From Magnetospirillum sp. (GTDB lineage: Bacteria > Pseudomonadota > Alphaproteobacteria > Rhodospirillales > Magnetospirillaceae): DNA of 64,000 nt. The translations under genes and the position numbers were made by a program. Each line of letters starts with the position of its first letter. The first letter of the stretch is position 1. The notes beneath the pieces were generated by a model that was not told the DNA's origin, searched no databases, and saw nothing but the letters and a program-made list of their open reading frames with translations. This document shows, piece by piece, positions 42,765 through 52,478 of the stretch. Location: positions 62,001 through 126,000 of the forward strand of contig JANQAI010000011.1 in assembly GCA_024707145.1 (NCBI GenBank). The letters run 5' to 3'.

Positions 42765-43849
42765 GGCGGCAGCCGCTCCTGCAACTCGGCCGGCCATGGG
42801 ACATTGGGGTCGAGCCGGACATAGGCCATGCCGGGCAGGCCGGTCTTGACGTCGCGGATGTGCCGGCGCAGCAGATCCGGGGGAATGGCGGCCTTGATGC
42901 GGAAGGTCAGCTTCTGGCGCTCCTCGGCGGTCTCCACGCTCTTGGGCGTGAACTGGGCGACATCGGCGACGAAGGTCACGCTTGCCGGGATGACGTATTG
43001 CGGCGCAGCGTCGAGGACGATGCGCGCCTCGGCCCCCAGGGCAACCCGGCCGGCCTGATTGGTGCCGAGGAAGAAGGTCATGTAGACGTCGCCGAGGTCC
43101 ACCAGATTGAGGATGACGCCGCCGGCCGACAGCACCTCGCCCGGCTGGGCGACCCGGTACTGGACGCGGCCGTCGCGGGGAGAGCGCAAGCTGCTGTCGT
43201 CGATGTCGGCCTGGATGCGCTGGATGGTGGCGCGGCCGGCATCCACCTGGGCGCGGGCGGCGATGACCTGGGACCTGGCATGGCCGAGGGCGGCGTCGGC
43301 GGCCGCGAGATTGGCCTGGGCGGCGCTCAGCGCCGCCTTGGCGCCCTGGAACTGGGCGCGGTCGTCGTCGCGCTTCTGCAGCGAGGTGGTGCCGGAACGG
43401 GCCAGATCCTCGGTTCGGGCCAGCCGCTTGGCGGCGGCGTCCAGTTCGGCCCGGCGCTGGGCGATGACCGCCTGGGCGGCGTTGCACTCGGCCTCGCGCT
43501 GGCTGACCAGGCTGAGCGCGGTGTCCACGCCGATCTCGGCCTGCTGCAAACCGGCCTTGGCCTCGTTCAACTGCGCGTCCAGAACCGCCGTGTCCATGCG
43601 GGCCAGCACCTGGCCCGTGGTGACGAAATCGCCTTCTTGGGCCATGACGTCCTGCAGGCGGCCGGCGATCTTGGCGGCGACGTCGATCTCCACCGCCTCG
43701 ATGCGGCCGTTGCTGGCGGCGAAACCGGCGGGCAATCCTTCGGGGCGCAACAGCGTCCAGCCGGCGAACAAAGCGATGCCGACGACGGCGAGGGCGGCCA
43801 GCACGGCGACCGGCGAGCGAAATGGAAATGATTTCATGGCACGGTCCAT
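42761..43849 (-). CDS. HlyD-family membrane fusion protein (YhiI-like)
   Basis: 362 aa. One N-terminal helix (about residues 14-31), then a lipoyl half-motif ([33 protein letters not shown]), a long coiled coil at about 85-210 and the second half ([25 protein letters not shown]). It forms the periplasmic bridge for the RbbA/YhhJ-like ABC exporter encoded just downstream; an outer membrane TolC partner is not in the window. Confidence 0.92.
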   Translation of the reverse strand: MDRAMKSFPFRSPVAVLAALAVVGIALFAGWTLLRPEGLPAGFAASNGRIEAVEIDVAAKIAGRLQDVMAQEGDFVTTGQVLARMDTAVLDAQLNEAKAGLQQAEIGVDTALSLVSQREAECNAAQAVIAQRRAELDAAAKRLARTEDLARSGTTSLQKRDDDRAQFQGAKAALSAAQANLAAADAALGHARSQVIAARAQVDAGRATIQRIQADIDDSSLRSPRDGRVQYRVAQPGEVLSAGGVILNLVDLGDVYMTFFLGTNQAGRVALGAEARIVLDAAPQYVIPASVTFVADVAQFTPKSVETAEERQKLTFRIKAAIPPDLLRRHIRDVKTGLPGMAYVRLDPNVPWPAELQERLPP

Positions 43850-43874
43850 CGGCAGCCGCTCCCTACTTCCTATT

Positions 43875-44483
43875 CTACTCCGGATTTATTTTTTGCGCCT
43901 GCGTCACGCGGCCGAGTCCGACCGCCACCTGAGCGGCGAGGTCGTCGATGCAACGGGTCATCGCCGCTGTCACCGCCGCGTCGCCGCTTCCCTCGACCGG
44001 CACCACCACGGTGGAGCGTTCGGCGGTCAGCGTCCGGCGGGCGGCGCCGTCGATAATGCTCCAGAGCGCTACTAGCACCATCCGGCCGTCGGCTCTGGCC
44101 TCGAAGCTTTCCAGGTCGACGAGAATCTGGCGCGCCGGCCGTTCCACCGGCTGCGCCGTGGTCACCCGCATGCCGGGCAGCCGGCTGGCAAGGCCAGCGG
44201 CGAGGGTGCGGGTGACGCCGACCGAAAGGCGTTCGCCCCAGCGGCCGGTCTGGCTGAAGGTCACCTGACCGTTGCGGTAGAGCACGAGATCGGTGGTGTC
44301 CAGATAATCGGGCACCCGCACGGACTTGAGCTCGACCACCGGCAATCCGGCCTGTATCGCGTTGCCGGGCGCTGCCGCAGGCATGGTGCCGAGGATGTAG
44401 ACGGCGGGCGGCGGCCCCGACATGCAGGCGGTCAGTGCCAGGCCGGCGATCCCAAGCAGGGCGGCGGACAGCATCCTGGTCAT
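43875..44483 (-). CDS. PqiC/ABC-type transport auxiliary lipoprotein
   Basis: 202 aa with a lipoprotein signal peptide (LLGIAGLALTAC, lipidated Cys near residue 20). VELKSVRVPDYLDTTDLVLYRNG and ERLSVGVTRTLAAGLASRLPG are typical of the PqiC/DUF330 group, an outer-membrane lipoprotein that works with MCE-domain lipid carriers. Its start overlaps the mlaD-like gene stop (ATGA). Confidence 0.88.
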   Translation of the reverse strand: MTRMLSAALLGIAGLALTACMSGPPPAVYILGTMPAAAPGNAIQAGLPVVELKSVRVPDYLDTTDLVLYRNGQVTFSQTGRWGERLSVGVTRTLAAGLASRLPGMRVTTAQPVERPARQILVDLESFEARADGRMVLVALWSIIDGAARRTLTAERSTVVVPVEGSGDAAVTAAMTRCIDDLAAQVAVGLGRVTQAQKINPE

Positions 44484-45451
44484 GGCGACGCCCTCCCGGT
44501 CAGGACGGCGCTGGGATCGCGTTCCACCGCCCGCGCGAAGCCCCGCAGCGAGCTGGCGCTGGCGGCAAGGTCGCGCAGGGTGGCCTCCAGATCGCCACGA
44601 ACCTGGGATCGCGGCTCGACCATGCCGTTGAGCGAGGCGAGCAGGGTTTCCGTCTGCCTGGAGGCTCGCTCCGCCGAGGCCAGGGTCCGGCCCAACTCGC
44701 TGCTGCGCGTGTCGAGCTGGACGCGCGCATCGGCGACCAGCGCGTCCAATCCCCGCAACGTGGTGGAGACGTCCGCCTGCAGGCGGCGCAAGGTCTCGTC
44801 CGTGGTTTCCAGCGTCCGCGTGGCGGCGTCGGCGCTGCGGCGGGCACTGTCGCTCAGCGGATCGAGCGCGGCATCGAGGTGGCCGGACAGCCGTTCCAGC
44901 GACAGGAAGGCGCGCTGCGCCGTCTCGGCGAGTTCGTGCAGCGGTAAGGCCGAGAGCTTGTTGCGCAACTCGTCCAGGTCCGAGGGGACGGCCGGAATCT
45001 CGGGCGTGCCGGGAATGGCGCCGACCAGTTGAGCGGGGGGGCCGGGGCGGAATTCCAGGTCGATGCGCAACTGCCCGGTGACCAGACTCTGCATCGCCAG
45101 CTGCGCCCGCAGCCCGGCCGCCACCAGCCGCTGGTGGTCGGCGGCGTCCTTCCCGGTCCGGTCACCTTCCCAATCGACCTTGTCCGAATCAAATTCCAGG
45201 AAGACGGGGATGCGCGCGGTCATGTCGTCGGCGTTCATGCGGATGGCGATGCTCTTGACCGAGCCGATGCGCACGCCGTGGAAGGTGACCGGCGCCCCCA
45301 CCTCCAGGCCGGCGAGCGATTCGTCGAAGAACACCACGGCGCGCGACGTGCTGGAAAACAGGCGTAGTCCGCCGAAGAACAGGATGGCGGCCACGCCGAG
45401 CGCGATGGCCCCGAGGATGAAGCCGCCGACGGCAGCGGGCCTGGTGATCAT
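44480..45451 (-). CDS. MCE-domain lipid-transport protein (MlaD-like)
   Basis: 323 aa. An inner-membrane helix at about residues 8-30 is followed by one MCE domain (FDESLAGLEVGAPVTFHGVRIGSVKSIAI), then a long helical tail (about 150-300) with heptad-like repeats that may form a periplasmic tube. It binds lipids and is the substrate-binding part of the MlaEF-like ABC transporter encoded upstream. Starts and stops overlap with both neighbours. Confidence 0.93.
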   Translation of the reverse strand: MITRPAAVGGFILGAIALGVAAILFFGGLRLFSSTSRAVVFFDESLAGLEVGAPVTFHGVRIGSVKSIAIRMNADDMTARIPVFLEFDSDKVDWEGDRTGKDAADHQRLVAAGLRAQLAMQSLVTGQLRIDLEFRPGPPAQLVGAIPGTPEIPAVPSDLDELRNKLSALPLHELAETAQRAFLSLERLSGHLDAALDPLSDSARRSADAATRTLETTDETLRRLQADVSTTLRGLDALVADARVQLDTRSSELGRTLASAERASRQTETLLASLNGMVEPRSQVRGDLEATLRDLAASASSLRGFARAVERDPSAVLTGRASP

Positions 45452-46242
45452 GGCGAACCTCCTTGGCCAGGGTGATTGGACCGGGCGCGTTCCATGAAGG
45501 CGCGCACCGCGGGATGGCCGCAGCCGTCGCGCAGCGCCTGGGGCGAGCCGTGGGCGATTGCCGTCCGGGTCTCGGCGTCGAGGAAGATTCCATCGTCGCA
45601 GATGGCGAACAGGCTCGGCAATTCGTGGCTGACGATGACGATGGTGGCGCCGAGGCCGTCGCGCAGCTCCAGGATCAGGTCGTCCAGCCGCTTCGAGGTG
45701 ACCGGATCCAGCCCCGCCGACGGCTCGTCGAACAACAGGATGTCGGGATCGAGGGCCAGGGCGCGGGCGAGGCCGGCGCGCTTGCGCATGCCGCCGGAAA
45801 GTTCGGCCGGCATCCGTTCTCCGGCCACTTCCATGCCGACCAGGGAAAGCTTGAGGCGCACCAGGGCGGTGATATCGTCGGCGCCAAGATCAGTGAACAT
45901 CTGCAACGGCAGCGCCACGTTCTCGGCCACCGTCATCGAACTCCACAGCGCCCCGTTCTGGAACAGCACGCCGAAGCGGCGGCCGATCTCGGCGCGCCGA
46001 CCGGCGGTGGCGCCCCAGTAGTCCTCGCCGTCCACCGCGACGGTGCCGGCGGCTGGGCGCAGCAGGCCGATCATCGCCTTCAGCACCGTGCTCTTGCCGC
46101 AGCCGCTGCCGCCCATGACGGCGAACACCGAGCCCTGCCGGACGGAGAAAGTGAGGTCGTGCTGGATCACCCTGGGGCCGAAGGCGAGCGTCAGCCCCTC
46201 GGCATGCAGCCGGGGACGGGGCGGGGAGGCGTGCGCCGCCAT
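45448..46242 (-). CDS. ABC transporter ATPase (MlaF-like)
   Basis: 264 aa with Walker A GGSGCGKST, signature ELSGGMRKRAGLARAL and Walker B ILLFDEPSAGLDP, then the H-loop VSHELPS. The GMRKR signature and LFQNGALWSSMTV are typical of MlaF-type ATPases that energise phospholipid transport. It starts two bases after the mlaE-like stop. Confidence 0.94.
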   Translation of the reverse strand: MAAHASPPRPRLHAEGLTLAFGPRVIQHDLTFSVRQGSVFAVMGGSGCGKSTVLKAMIGLLRPAAGTVAVDGEDYWGATAGRRAEIGRRFGVLFQNGALWSSMTVAENVALPLQMFTDLGADDITALVRLKLSLVGMEVAGERMPAELSGGMRKRAGLARALALDPDILLFDEPSAGLDPVTSKRLDDLILELRDGLGATIVIVSHELPSLFAICDDGIFLDAETRTAIAHGSPQALRDGCGHPAVRAFMERARSNHPGQGGSP

Positions 46243-46243
46243 G

Positions 46244-47386
46244 TCAGATCCCCAGGGCATCGGCGCACACGGCGAACAGGGCGTCGAGCGCGATGATGCC
46301 GACGATGCCGGCGACCACGGCGCTGGTCGCCGCGCGCCCCACCTCGGCGGCGCTGCGGCCGGCCCCGAGCCCGACATGGCATCCCACCAGGGCGACAAGG
46401 GCGCCGAAGGCGACGCTTTTCACCAATCCGATCGCGAACTGCCGACCGGCGATGGCGGTCTGGATCTGTCCCCAGAAGGCGGCGGGCGTGAGGTCGAGGA
46501 TGGCGCCGCTGACCACGAAGCCGCCGAACAGCCCCACCGCGCAGGCGTAGAGGTAGAGCAGCGGCATCATCGCCACCAGCGCCGCCATGCGCGGCAGGAC
46601 GAGGAAATCGTGGACCGGGATGCCCAGCGCCTGCAGCGCGTCGATCTCCTCGTTGCCCTGCATGGTGGCTAGGTGCGCCGCATAGGCGCCGCCGGTGCGC
46701 CCGGCCATGACGATGGCGGTCATCACCGCCGCCATTTCCCGCACCACCGCGATGCCGACCAGGTCGGCGACGTAGATGCCCGCCCCGAAACGGCGCAGCT
46801 GCACCGCGCCGACGAAGGCCAGGATGGCGCCCACCAGGCCGTTGACCACGGCGATGATGCCCACCGCTCCGGCCCCGGCTTCGCGCATGAGCTGCATAAC
46901 GTCCACGGCGCGGGTCCGGGTGCGGCCGCCGAGGGCGGCGATGCCGCGCAGCGCGGTTTCGCCGACCAGCGCGGCCACCGCCATGATTTTTTCCCACAGG
47001 CCGAAGGCCGCATGTCCGACCCGTTCCGCCAGCGACGACGGGGGTGGCCCGGCCTCCGCCGACCCCGCCCCGCCGGCCGACCCGGCCAGGGCCAGCAGGC
47101 GGCGCGCCGCCTCGGGCAGAGCTGACTCGTCCAGGCCGAGCGGCGGCATCCGCTGCGCCGCCTCGGCACGCAGGGATTGGATGAAGACGACGAGGGCGCT
47201 GTCCCAGCGGCCGAGGCCGGTGGTGTCGAACCGCAACGGCGCCGTGTGTACGCGCTCCAGTGCCTGCCGCACCTCGGCCGCGCTACGCAGGCCGGTCTCG
47301 CGGGCGATCCAGTCCCCGGTGAGGCGCAGGACGGCCTCCTGGCCGTGCTGGTCCAGACGCCATCCGGGCGGGCGGAGTTGGGTCAT
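46244..47386 (-). CDS. MlaE-family permease with N-terminal STAS-like domain
   Basis: 380 aa from the ATG at 47386, with GAGGAG upstream. Residues 1-90 form a STAS-like domain (GQEAVLRLTGDWIARETGL...LRFDTTGLGRWDSALVVFI), the MlaB role fused to the permease. The rest is MlaE: FVGAVQLRRFGAGIYVADLVGIAVVREMAAVMTAIVMAGRTGGAYAA and DALQALGIPVHDFLVLPR. It moves lipids with the ATPase and MCE protein downstream. The open frame continues upstream into the HD-GYP gene only because of a frameshift there. Confidence 0.93.
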   Translation of the reverse strand: MTQLRPPGWRLDQHGQEAVLRLTGDWIARETGLRSAAEVRQALERVHTAPLRFDTTGLGRWDSALVVFIQSLRAEAAQRMPPLGLDESALPEAARRLLALAGSAGGAGSAEAGPPPSSLAERVGHAAFGLWEKIMAVAALVGETALRGIAALGGRTRTRAVDVMQLMREAGAGAVGIIAVVNGLVGAILAFVGAVQLRRFGAGIYVADLVGIAVVREMAAVMTAIVMAGRTGGAYAAHLATMQGNEEIDALQALGIPVHDFLVLPRMAALVAMMPLLYLYACAVGLFGGFVVSGAILDLTPAAFWGQIQTAIAGRQFAIGLVKSVAFGALVALVGCHVGLGAGRSAAEVGRAATSAVVAGIVGIIALDALFAVCADALGI

Positions 47387-48388
47387 GCGGAGGCTCCTCT
47401 TGGCCCGATCCCGGTCGGCACGGGCCGGCCGAGGAGGAAGCGGTCGAGATGGGGCCGCAGGCGCGCCATCAGCATGGCCGCCTGGGCTTCCTCGTTCCGG
47501 GGCAATTGCCGGGCGAGATCCCGGCGCCAGTTCCCGGAAGCGGTCGAACAGGGCGGGATCGAAATGCGATCCCCGTTCGCCGGCCATGGCGGCCAGGGCT
47601 TCCGGGACGCTCAGCGCGGGCTTGTAGACGCGCGGCGAGGTCAGGGCGTCGAACACGTCGACCAGGGCGAACATCCTGGCCTCGCGCGGGATGTCCTCGC
47701 CCTTCAGGCCGCGGGGATAGCCGCTGCCGTCATAATGCTCGTGATGGGCAGCGACGACGGATGCCGCCTCGGCCAGGAACCGCGACTGTGCCACCACCTC
47801 CATGCCGCGCGTCACATGCGTCGCCATTTCCGTGCGTTCCTCCGGCGTCAGCGGGCCGGGCTTGCCGAGCACGCGGTCGGGCACCACCAGCTTGCCGACA
47901 TCGTGCAACAGCGCGCCCTTGGCGGCGCGCACCATGTCCTCGGGCGGCAGGGCCAAGTCCTCGGCGAACAGCACGGTGTAAAGGGTCACCCTCAGATTGT
48001 GTCCCGCCGTGTCGCCGTCGCGCAGTTCCGTCAGCTTGCCCAGTACCGACAGCATCTCGATGTTGTTGCGCGAGAGCGCCGAGACGGTGCGGAACAGCCA
48101 GAGGTCGCGCTGGCGCAAGACGGGATAGAGCCCGGCCGCCGTCGCGGCGGAAACGATGGCGGCCAGGATCGCCGCCTGGAACCCGTTCCTCAGGGGGGCG
48201 GCGGTGGTTCCGGCGGTCAGCGAGGCGTGGGTGAACGCGCCCATGCCCGCCACCAGGGCGAACAGCACGGCCGCGGCGGCCATGCGCGCCCATAGCCGCC
48301 GGCGCGCGGCGATGGCGGCGGCGGACAGCCGGCGGCCGAGCCAGCGCAGGGCGATGGCGGTGGTCCGGTGGCCCGGGATGGTTGCCAT
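47383..48388 (-). pseudogene. Membrane HD-GYP domain protein, frameshifted near its end
   Basis: Starting MATIPGHRTTAIALRW at 48388, with two hydrophobic segments near residues 36-52 and 67-88. The HD-GYP domain follows, with LLHDVGKLVVPD and AAHHEHYDGSGYPRGLKGEDIP. The family degrades cyclic di-GMP. The frame goes wrong near 47521-47527. In another frame WRRDLARQLPRNEEAQ continues to a stop at 47383-47385 that overlaps the mlaE-like ATG. A one-base change would restore a protein of about 335 aa. It is the first structural gene of the lipid-transport operon, 21 bases after the TetR gene. Confidence 0.8.
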
Positions 48389-48409
48389 GCTGGCGCTCGC
48401 TTTTCCGAC

Positions 48410-49066
48410 CTAGGTGTATGTCACCCCGTTAAGAAAGATCGCCCAGGCGGTATTGAAATAGGAGTCGCGCTCCGCCTGGGTGCTTAAGGCACGGACGCTC
48501 ATCACGTACTGCCGAACGACCCAGCCGCAGATTAGGCTGTCCAGCATCTGAGATATGTCTTCGACGGGAACGTCACCGCGGATTTGCCCTGCATCCCGTG
48601 CGGCATTGAGCAGGCGCAGATAGACGGCGTCCAACGGGACGCGGACGGCTTGCATGACTCGAATCATTTCGGGAAACCGCGGAGATTCCGCAATCAGGAT
48701 GCGATAGAGCGCGATGGCTTCCGGCCGGATCGTCAATTCGAGAAATGCTCGAGAGACTTCGCGTAGGTTTGCCAGAGGATCAGAAGCATCCTTTTCGGCC
48801 CTCTCGGCGGAGACGGCCGTTTCCAGCATTACCGCCGTCATGTCCGTGATCACTGCGGCGAATAACTCTTCCTTGGAGGAGTGGCGATGATAGATGGTGG
48901 CCTTGCTGGCTCTGGCCGTCATGGCGATCTGATCGACGGACGTCGGGGCGTACCCCTGTTCGATGAACAGGCGGGTCGCCGTGTCCAGAATGCGCCGATC
49001 CAATGTTTCCGCGGCCCGGGCATCGGGTCGTCCCGAACGCCGCGATGCCGTCTGCCTCGCTTGCAT
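48410..49066 (-). CDS. TetR/AcrR-family regulator of the lipid transport-efflux operon
   Basis: 218 aa from the ATG at 49066, with AGGAG seven bases upstream. The N-terminal helix-turn-helix is ILDTATRLFIEQGYAPTSVDQIAMTARASKATIYHRHSSKEELF, and the C-terminal part is an effector-binding helical domain (TetR_C_7-like). It leads the minus-strand operon, 21 bases before the HD-GYP gene, so it probably represses its own operon through the inverted repeat at 49112-49132. Confidence 0.92.
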   Translation of the reverse strand: MQARQTASRRSGRPDARAAETLDRRILDTATRLFIEQGYAPTSVDQIAMTARASKATIYHRHSSKEELFAAVITDMTAVMLETAVSAERAEKDASDPLANLREVSRAFLELTIRPEAIALYRILIAESPRFPEMIRVMQAVRVPLDAVYLRLLNAARDAGQIRGDVPVEDISQMLDSLICGWVVRQYVMSVRALSTQAERDSYFNTAWAIFLNGVTYT

Positions 49067-49111
49067 GGGCTTCTCCTGGATCATTCGTTCCGACGGAAAG
49101 GTGTATTAAAC

Positions 49112-49132
49112 AGAACGAAGCGATATCGTTCT
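49112..49132. promoter_or_regulatory. Inverted repeat, probable TetR operator
   Basis: AGAACGA and TCGTTCT form a perfect 7-bp inverted repeat with a seven-base spacer, located between the TetR gene and the divergent MscS gene. TCGTTC also occurs at 49085. Confidence 0.6.
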
Positions 49133-49193
49133 ATTATGCGTGTTGTGTCTGCGCGTCAAGGACGACAAAACATTGAAAGATTTTACCGCCCAG

Positions 49194-51578
49194 ATGGAAC
49201 CAAACGTGTCGCAGAGCAATGAAAATGGACCGGCTTCCCGCAGGGGAGGCACAAGGCGCGTTCTGCATGGCGTCTTTCTGGCCGGGGTGATCACTCTGGC
49301 CGGTGGTTGGGCCCCGGCGGTAGCCGACATGCCGGCTCCGGCATTGGCCGTCAACCAGGGCGAGGACGCCACCGCCTCCTTACGCCGCTCACTGGACGCG
49401 GCCCAGGCCGCCTATCAGCAAGTCCTGACCGCAGGCATTCCGCCCGCCGGGGCTACACGGGAAGAGGTACTGGAACGCATCCATCTCATGGGTGAATGGG
49501 TCGCCAGCCTGCGGCATACCCTGGAAGCGACGGAACGCCTGCCGGAAGCACGGCAGCGGTTGACCGAGCAGGAGGCGCACACCCGGGAATGGACGGCCTT
49601 CCCGAACCCGCCCCCTTATTCGATCCTGCTGGTGGACCAACTGCGCCAGGCGCTGGAGACCGCCATCTTCAAGGTGCAGGCTGCGACCGCGCGCGCCGCC
49701 TTGCAGGAACAAGAGGCAACCGAAGCCGAGCAGCGCTATAAGGCGGCCGAAATCGTCAAGCGGCAAAGCGAGGAGAGCGCCGCTCAGACCGAGGCGACGG
49801 GGCTTCGCGACCGCCAGCTCTGGCTGCTTGACCTGGCCCGGCTGCGCTCGCGCGCGGCCGCCACAAGCCTCGAAGCCGCTCGGCAGCAGCGCGCCGTGGC
49901 CATGGCAGAAGCCGCCGAGCAGCGGGAACTGGTGCGCCTGCTGGAAAAGCAGGTGGCGGTGGCGCGCCAGACCGCCCAATTCTCCCAGAAGGATCTCGAC
50001 GCGGTGCTGGCCGATCTCGACCGTCGGCGGACGGTTCTGGAAAAACAGGAGAACTCGGCGCGAGCCGCCGGCCAGCGATCCCGTCAGGCTCTGGTGCTGG
50101 TGCAACAGGCCCTGGCCACCTTCAAGGCAAACCGGCTGGCCGATGGCGGAAGCGGGACCGAGGTGGCGGCCCGGCTGGAACTGCTGGAGAAAACCGAAGA
50201 ACTGCGCCGGCTGCAGGCTGATAATGACGAATTGGCGGCCGACATGGCGCGGCGTGAGCTGGAAGTTCATGCCTGGGAGCGAACCGGCTGGCAATTCCGC
50301 TGGCTGCTGCTCAATTCGGGCGACCGCGACAAATTGCGCGAAACGCTGGCCAAGATCGACCTGCTGGTTCAACGCCTGCAGACATGGAACCAATACCTCG
50401 AAAACGAGATCACGCGAACGCCTACTCAGGACGATCGCTTCGCGCAGGAGCGCCAGGCCGGTCTATCCCCGGAACAATCCGCCGTGGCCGTCCAAATTCA
50501 GGCGGCGCAGCGGGCACGGGCGGAAACCCTGCGCAACGGCCAGCTGGCGATCACCAATCTGCTGCGCACGCTGTCCGTCTGGCGCCAGGACTATCTGGCG
50601 CGCGGCGCCGACCGTCCACCTTCGGCCATTGCCCGCGATGTCCTGGACACATTGCGACAGGGCTTCCGGGCGGTCTGGCAGTTCGAGATCGTCAGCGTCG
50701 AGGATTCGCTGGAGATCGATGGGCGCAAGGTGGTCGCCGCCCGCAGCGTGACGGTGGGAAAGTCGGTGGGGGCGATCCTGTTCCTGGTGGCGGGTTATTT
50801 CGCCAGCGCCTGGGTCTCGCGCCGGCTGGGCCAATTCGCCGTCCGCCGCCTCAATGCCGCCACCGGCCACGCCACCATGATGTCGCGCTGGCTGCATTTC
50901 ATTTTGTTGGCCATGCTGGTCATCACCGCCCTGTATATGGTCAACATCCCTCTGACCGTGTTTGCATTCCTGGGCGGCGCGCTGGCCATCGGTCTGGGCT
51001 TCGGCACCCAGGTCCTGCTCAAGAATCTGGTCAGCGGCATCATGCTGCTGATAGAGCGGCCGCTGCGCGTGGGCGACCTCATCGAGGTGGGGGCCATCGT
51101 CGGCACGGTCACCAATATCGGCGTGCGGTCTTCCACCGTTCGCACCTCCGACGGGATCGAGATCCTGGTGCCCAACTCCACCTTCATCGAAAACAACGTC
51201 ACCAACTGGACTTATTCCAACGCCAGGGTGCGCCGCTCGGTAAAGGTCGGGGTGGATTATGGCGCGTCGCCGCCCCGGGTACGCGACCTTCTGCTCCAGG
51301 TGGTGGCACGCCACGGCCACGTCCTGACCGAGCCGGCACCGCGCGTTCTGTTGGAAGAGTTTGGCGCCGACGCCCTGATCTTCAACATTCAGTATTGGGT
51401 CGATTACAGCCGGGGCACCGACGCCTCGCTGGTGGCCAGCGATCTGCGCTTCATGATCGAGAGCAGCCTGGCCGAGGCCGGGGTCGGCATTCCTTATCCG
51501 CAACGGGTGATCCGGATCGAGCATGGCCCATCGGCGCCGCCAATCCCGGGGTCGGAGCGCTTGCAGGAAACAATGTAG
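49194..51578 (+). CDS. Large MscS-family mechanosensitive channel
   Basis: 794 aa from the ATG at 49194 (a GTG at 49140 would add 18 residues). A hydrophobic leader (about residues 23-43), then a long periplasmic coiled-coil region (about 60-480), helices near 530 and 570, and the MscS core: FLGGALAIGLGFGTQVLLKNLVSGIMLLIERPLRVGDLIEV and VPNSTFIENNVTNWTYSN. It resembles the large MscK/MscM type. It protects against osmotic downshock. Divergent from the TetR operon. Confidence 0.93.
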   Translation: MEPNVSQSNENGPASRRGGTRRVLHGVFLAGVITLAGGWAPAVADMPAPALAVNQGEDATASLRRSLDAAQAAYQQVLTAGIPPAGATREEVLERIHLMGEWVASLRHTLEATERLPEARQRLTEQEAHTREWTAFPNPPPYSILLVDQLRQALETAIFKVQAATARAALQEQEATEAEQRYKAAEIVKRQSEESAAQTEATGLRDRQLWLLDLARLRSRAAATSLEAARQQRAVAMAEAAEQRELVRLLEKQVAVARQTAQFSQKDLDAVLADLDRRRTVLEKQENSARAAGQRSRQALVLVQQALATFKANRLADGGSGTEVAARLELLEKTEELRRLQADNDELAADMARRELEVHAWERTGWQFRWLLLNSGDRDKLRETLAKIDLLVQRLQTWNQYLENEITRTPTQDDRFAQERQAGLSPEQSAVAVQIQAAQRARAETLRNGQLAITNLLRTLSVWRQDYLARGADRPPSAIARDVLDTLRQGFRAVWQFEIVSVEDSLEIDGRKVVAARSVTVGKSVGAILFLVAGYFASAWVSRRLGQFAVRRLNAATGHATMMSRWLHFILLAMLVITALYMVNIPLTVFAFLGGALAIGLGFGTQVLLKNLVSGIMLLIERPLRVGDLIEVGAIVGTVTNIGVRSSTVRTSDGIEILVPNSTFIENNVTNWTYSNARVRRSVKVGVDYGASPPRVRDLLLQVVARHGHVLTEPAPRVLLEEFGADALIFNIQYWVDYSRGTDASLVASDLRFMIESSLAEAGVGIPYPQRVIRIEHGPSAPPIPGSERLQETM

Positions 51579-51702
51579 GGACGCCGAGTTTGGTCGCCGC
51601 GAAGTCGAACAGGCGGACCATGTCAATCTGGGCTTCGCCTCGGGCGGCTCGTTTCCGCAAGGCCATTGCCACCATGGCGTCAGGCGGATCAACCAGTTGC
51701 AG

Positions 51703-52362
51703 CTACGAACGGTCCGAGGTGCCGACCCCGTTGAGAAACACGGTCCACGCGGCGTCCAGGAAGGTCAGGCGTTCCTCTCGCGTCTTCAGACGCTCGCGCC
51801 CCACCAGCCATTGGTTCAACACCCAACCGGAAACCATGCCGACCAGGATGCGGGCAAGGGTCTCCGGATCAACGCTCTGCCGCACTTGCCCGGCATTGAT
51901 GGCGGCCTGCAGCCGGGCCTGCACGTTGTGATAAAGCGGGTCGGCAGTGTGGAGCATGACCTGATCGACCAACTGCGGAAAACGCTGCGCCTCGGCGATC
52001 AGGACGCGATACATGCCCACGGTTTCCGGCGCGGAGGCCATTTCCATCACCGCAAGGCAGGCTTCCCGTATCGCCGCCAACGGCTCCGCCAGAGAGTGGA
52101 GCGGCAACAGCGCGGCATGGAGAAAACGGTCCCTCAACGCGCCCATCGCCGCGTTGAACAGATCTTCCTTGGTCGGGTAGCGGCGATAGATGGTCTGCTT
52201 GCCCACATGGGCCAAGGCGGCAAGCTTCTCGATCGACGTGGCCGCGTAGCCATGCTCGACGAACATGCCGACGGCCATGTCCAGCACGCGACGGTCCAGT
52301 TCTTCGGACGCCTGGGCGTTGGGGCGGCCGCTCCGCCGCAGCCTGGGGCTATCGGAACCCAT
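51703..52362 (-). CDS. TetR/AcrR-family regulator
   Basis: 219 aa from the ATG at 52362 (longer in-frame starts exist). The helix-turn-helix region is VLDMAVGMFVEHGYAATSIEKLAALAHVGKQTIYRRYPTKEDLF. The C-terminal domain ends AWTVFLNGVG, closely like the other TetR protein (AWAIFLNGVT), so the two are probably paralogues. Its target may be the MscS gene it converges on or itself. Confidence 0.9.
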   Translation of the reverse strand: MGSDSPRLRRSGRPNAQASEELDRRVLDMAVGMFVEHGYAATSIEKLAALAHVGKQTIYRRYPTKEDLFNAAMGALRDRFLHAALLPLHSLAEPLAAIREACLAVMEMASAPETVGMYRVLIAEAQRFPQLVDQVMLHTADPLYHNVQARLQAAINAGQVRQSVDPETLARILVGMVSGWVLNQWLVGRERLKTREERLTFLDAAWTVFLNGVGTSDRS

Positions 52363-52478
52363 CCTGTTCAACTCGCTTGCCGTTGGCCTCAGCGGAGCCA
52401 TATGTCCAACGGCCATCTCTTTCAACCATAATCCCTCGCCGATCCGTCGCTCTCAGGAAATCGTCGAGGATCGCTTGG

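Noticed and set aside
51451..51675. A 74-codon minus-strand frame between MscS and the second TetR gene
   Set aside because: It overlaps the end of the MscS gene and lacks homology, although its middle (RLFDFAATKLGV) looks protein-like and may be a remnant.
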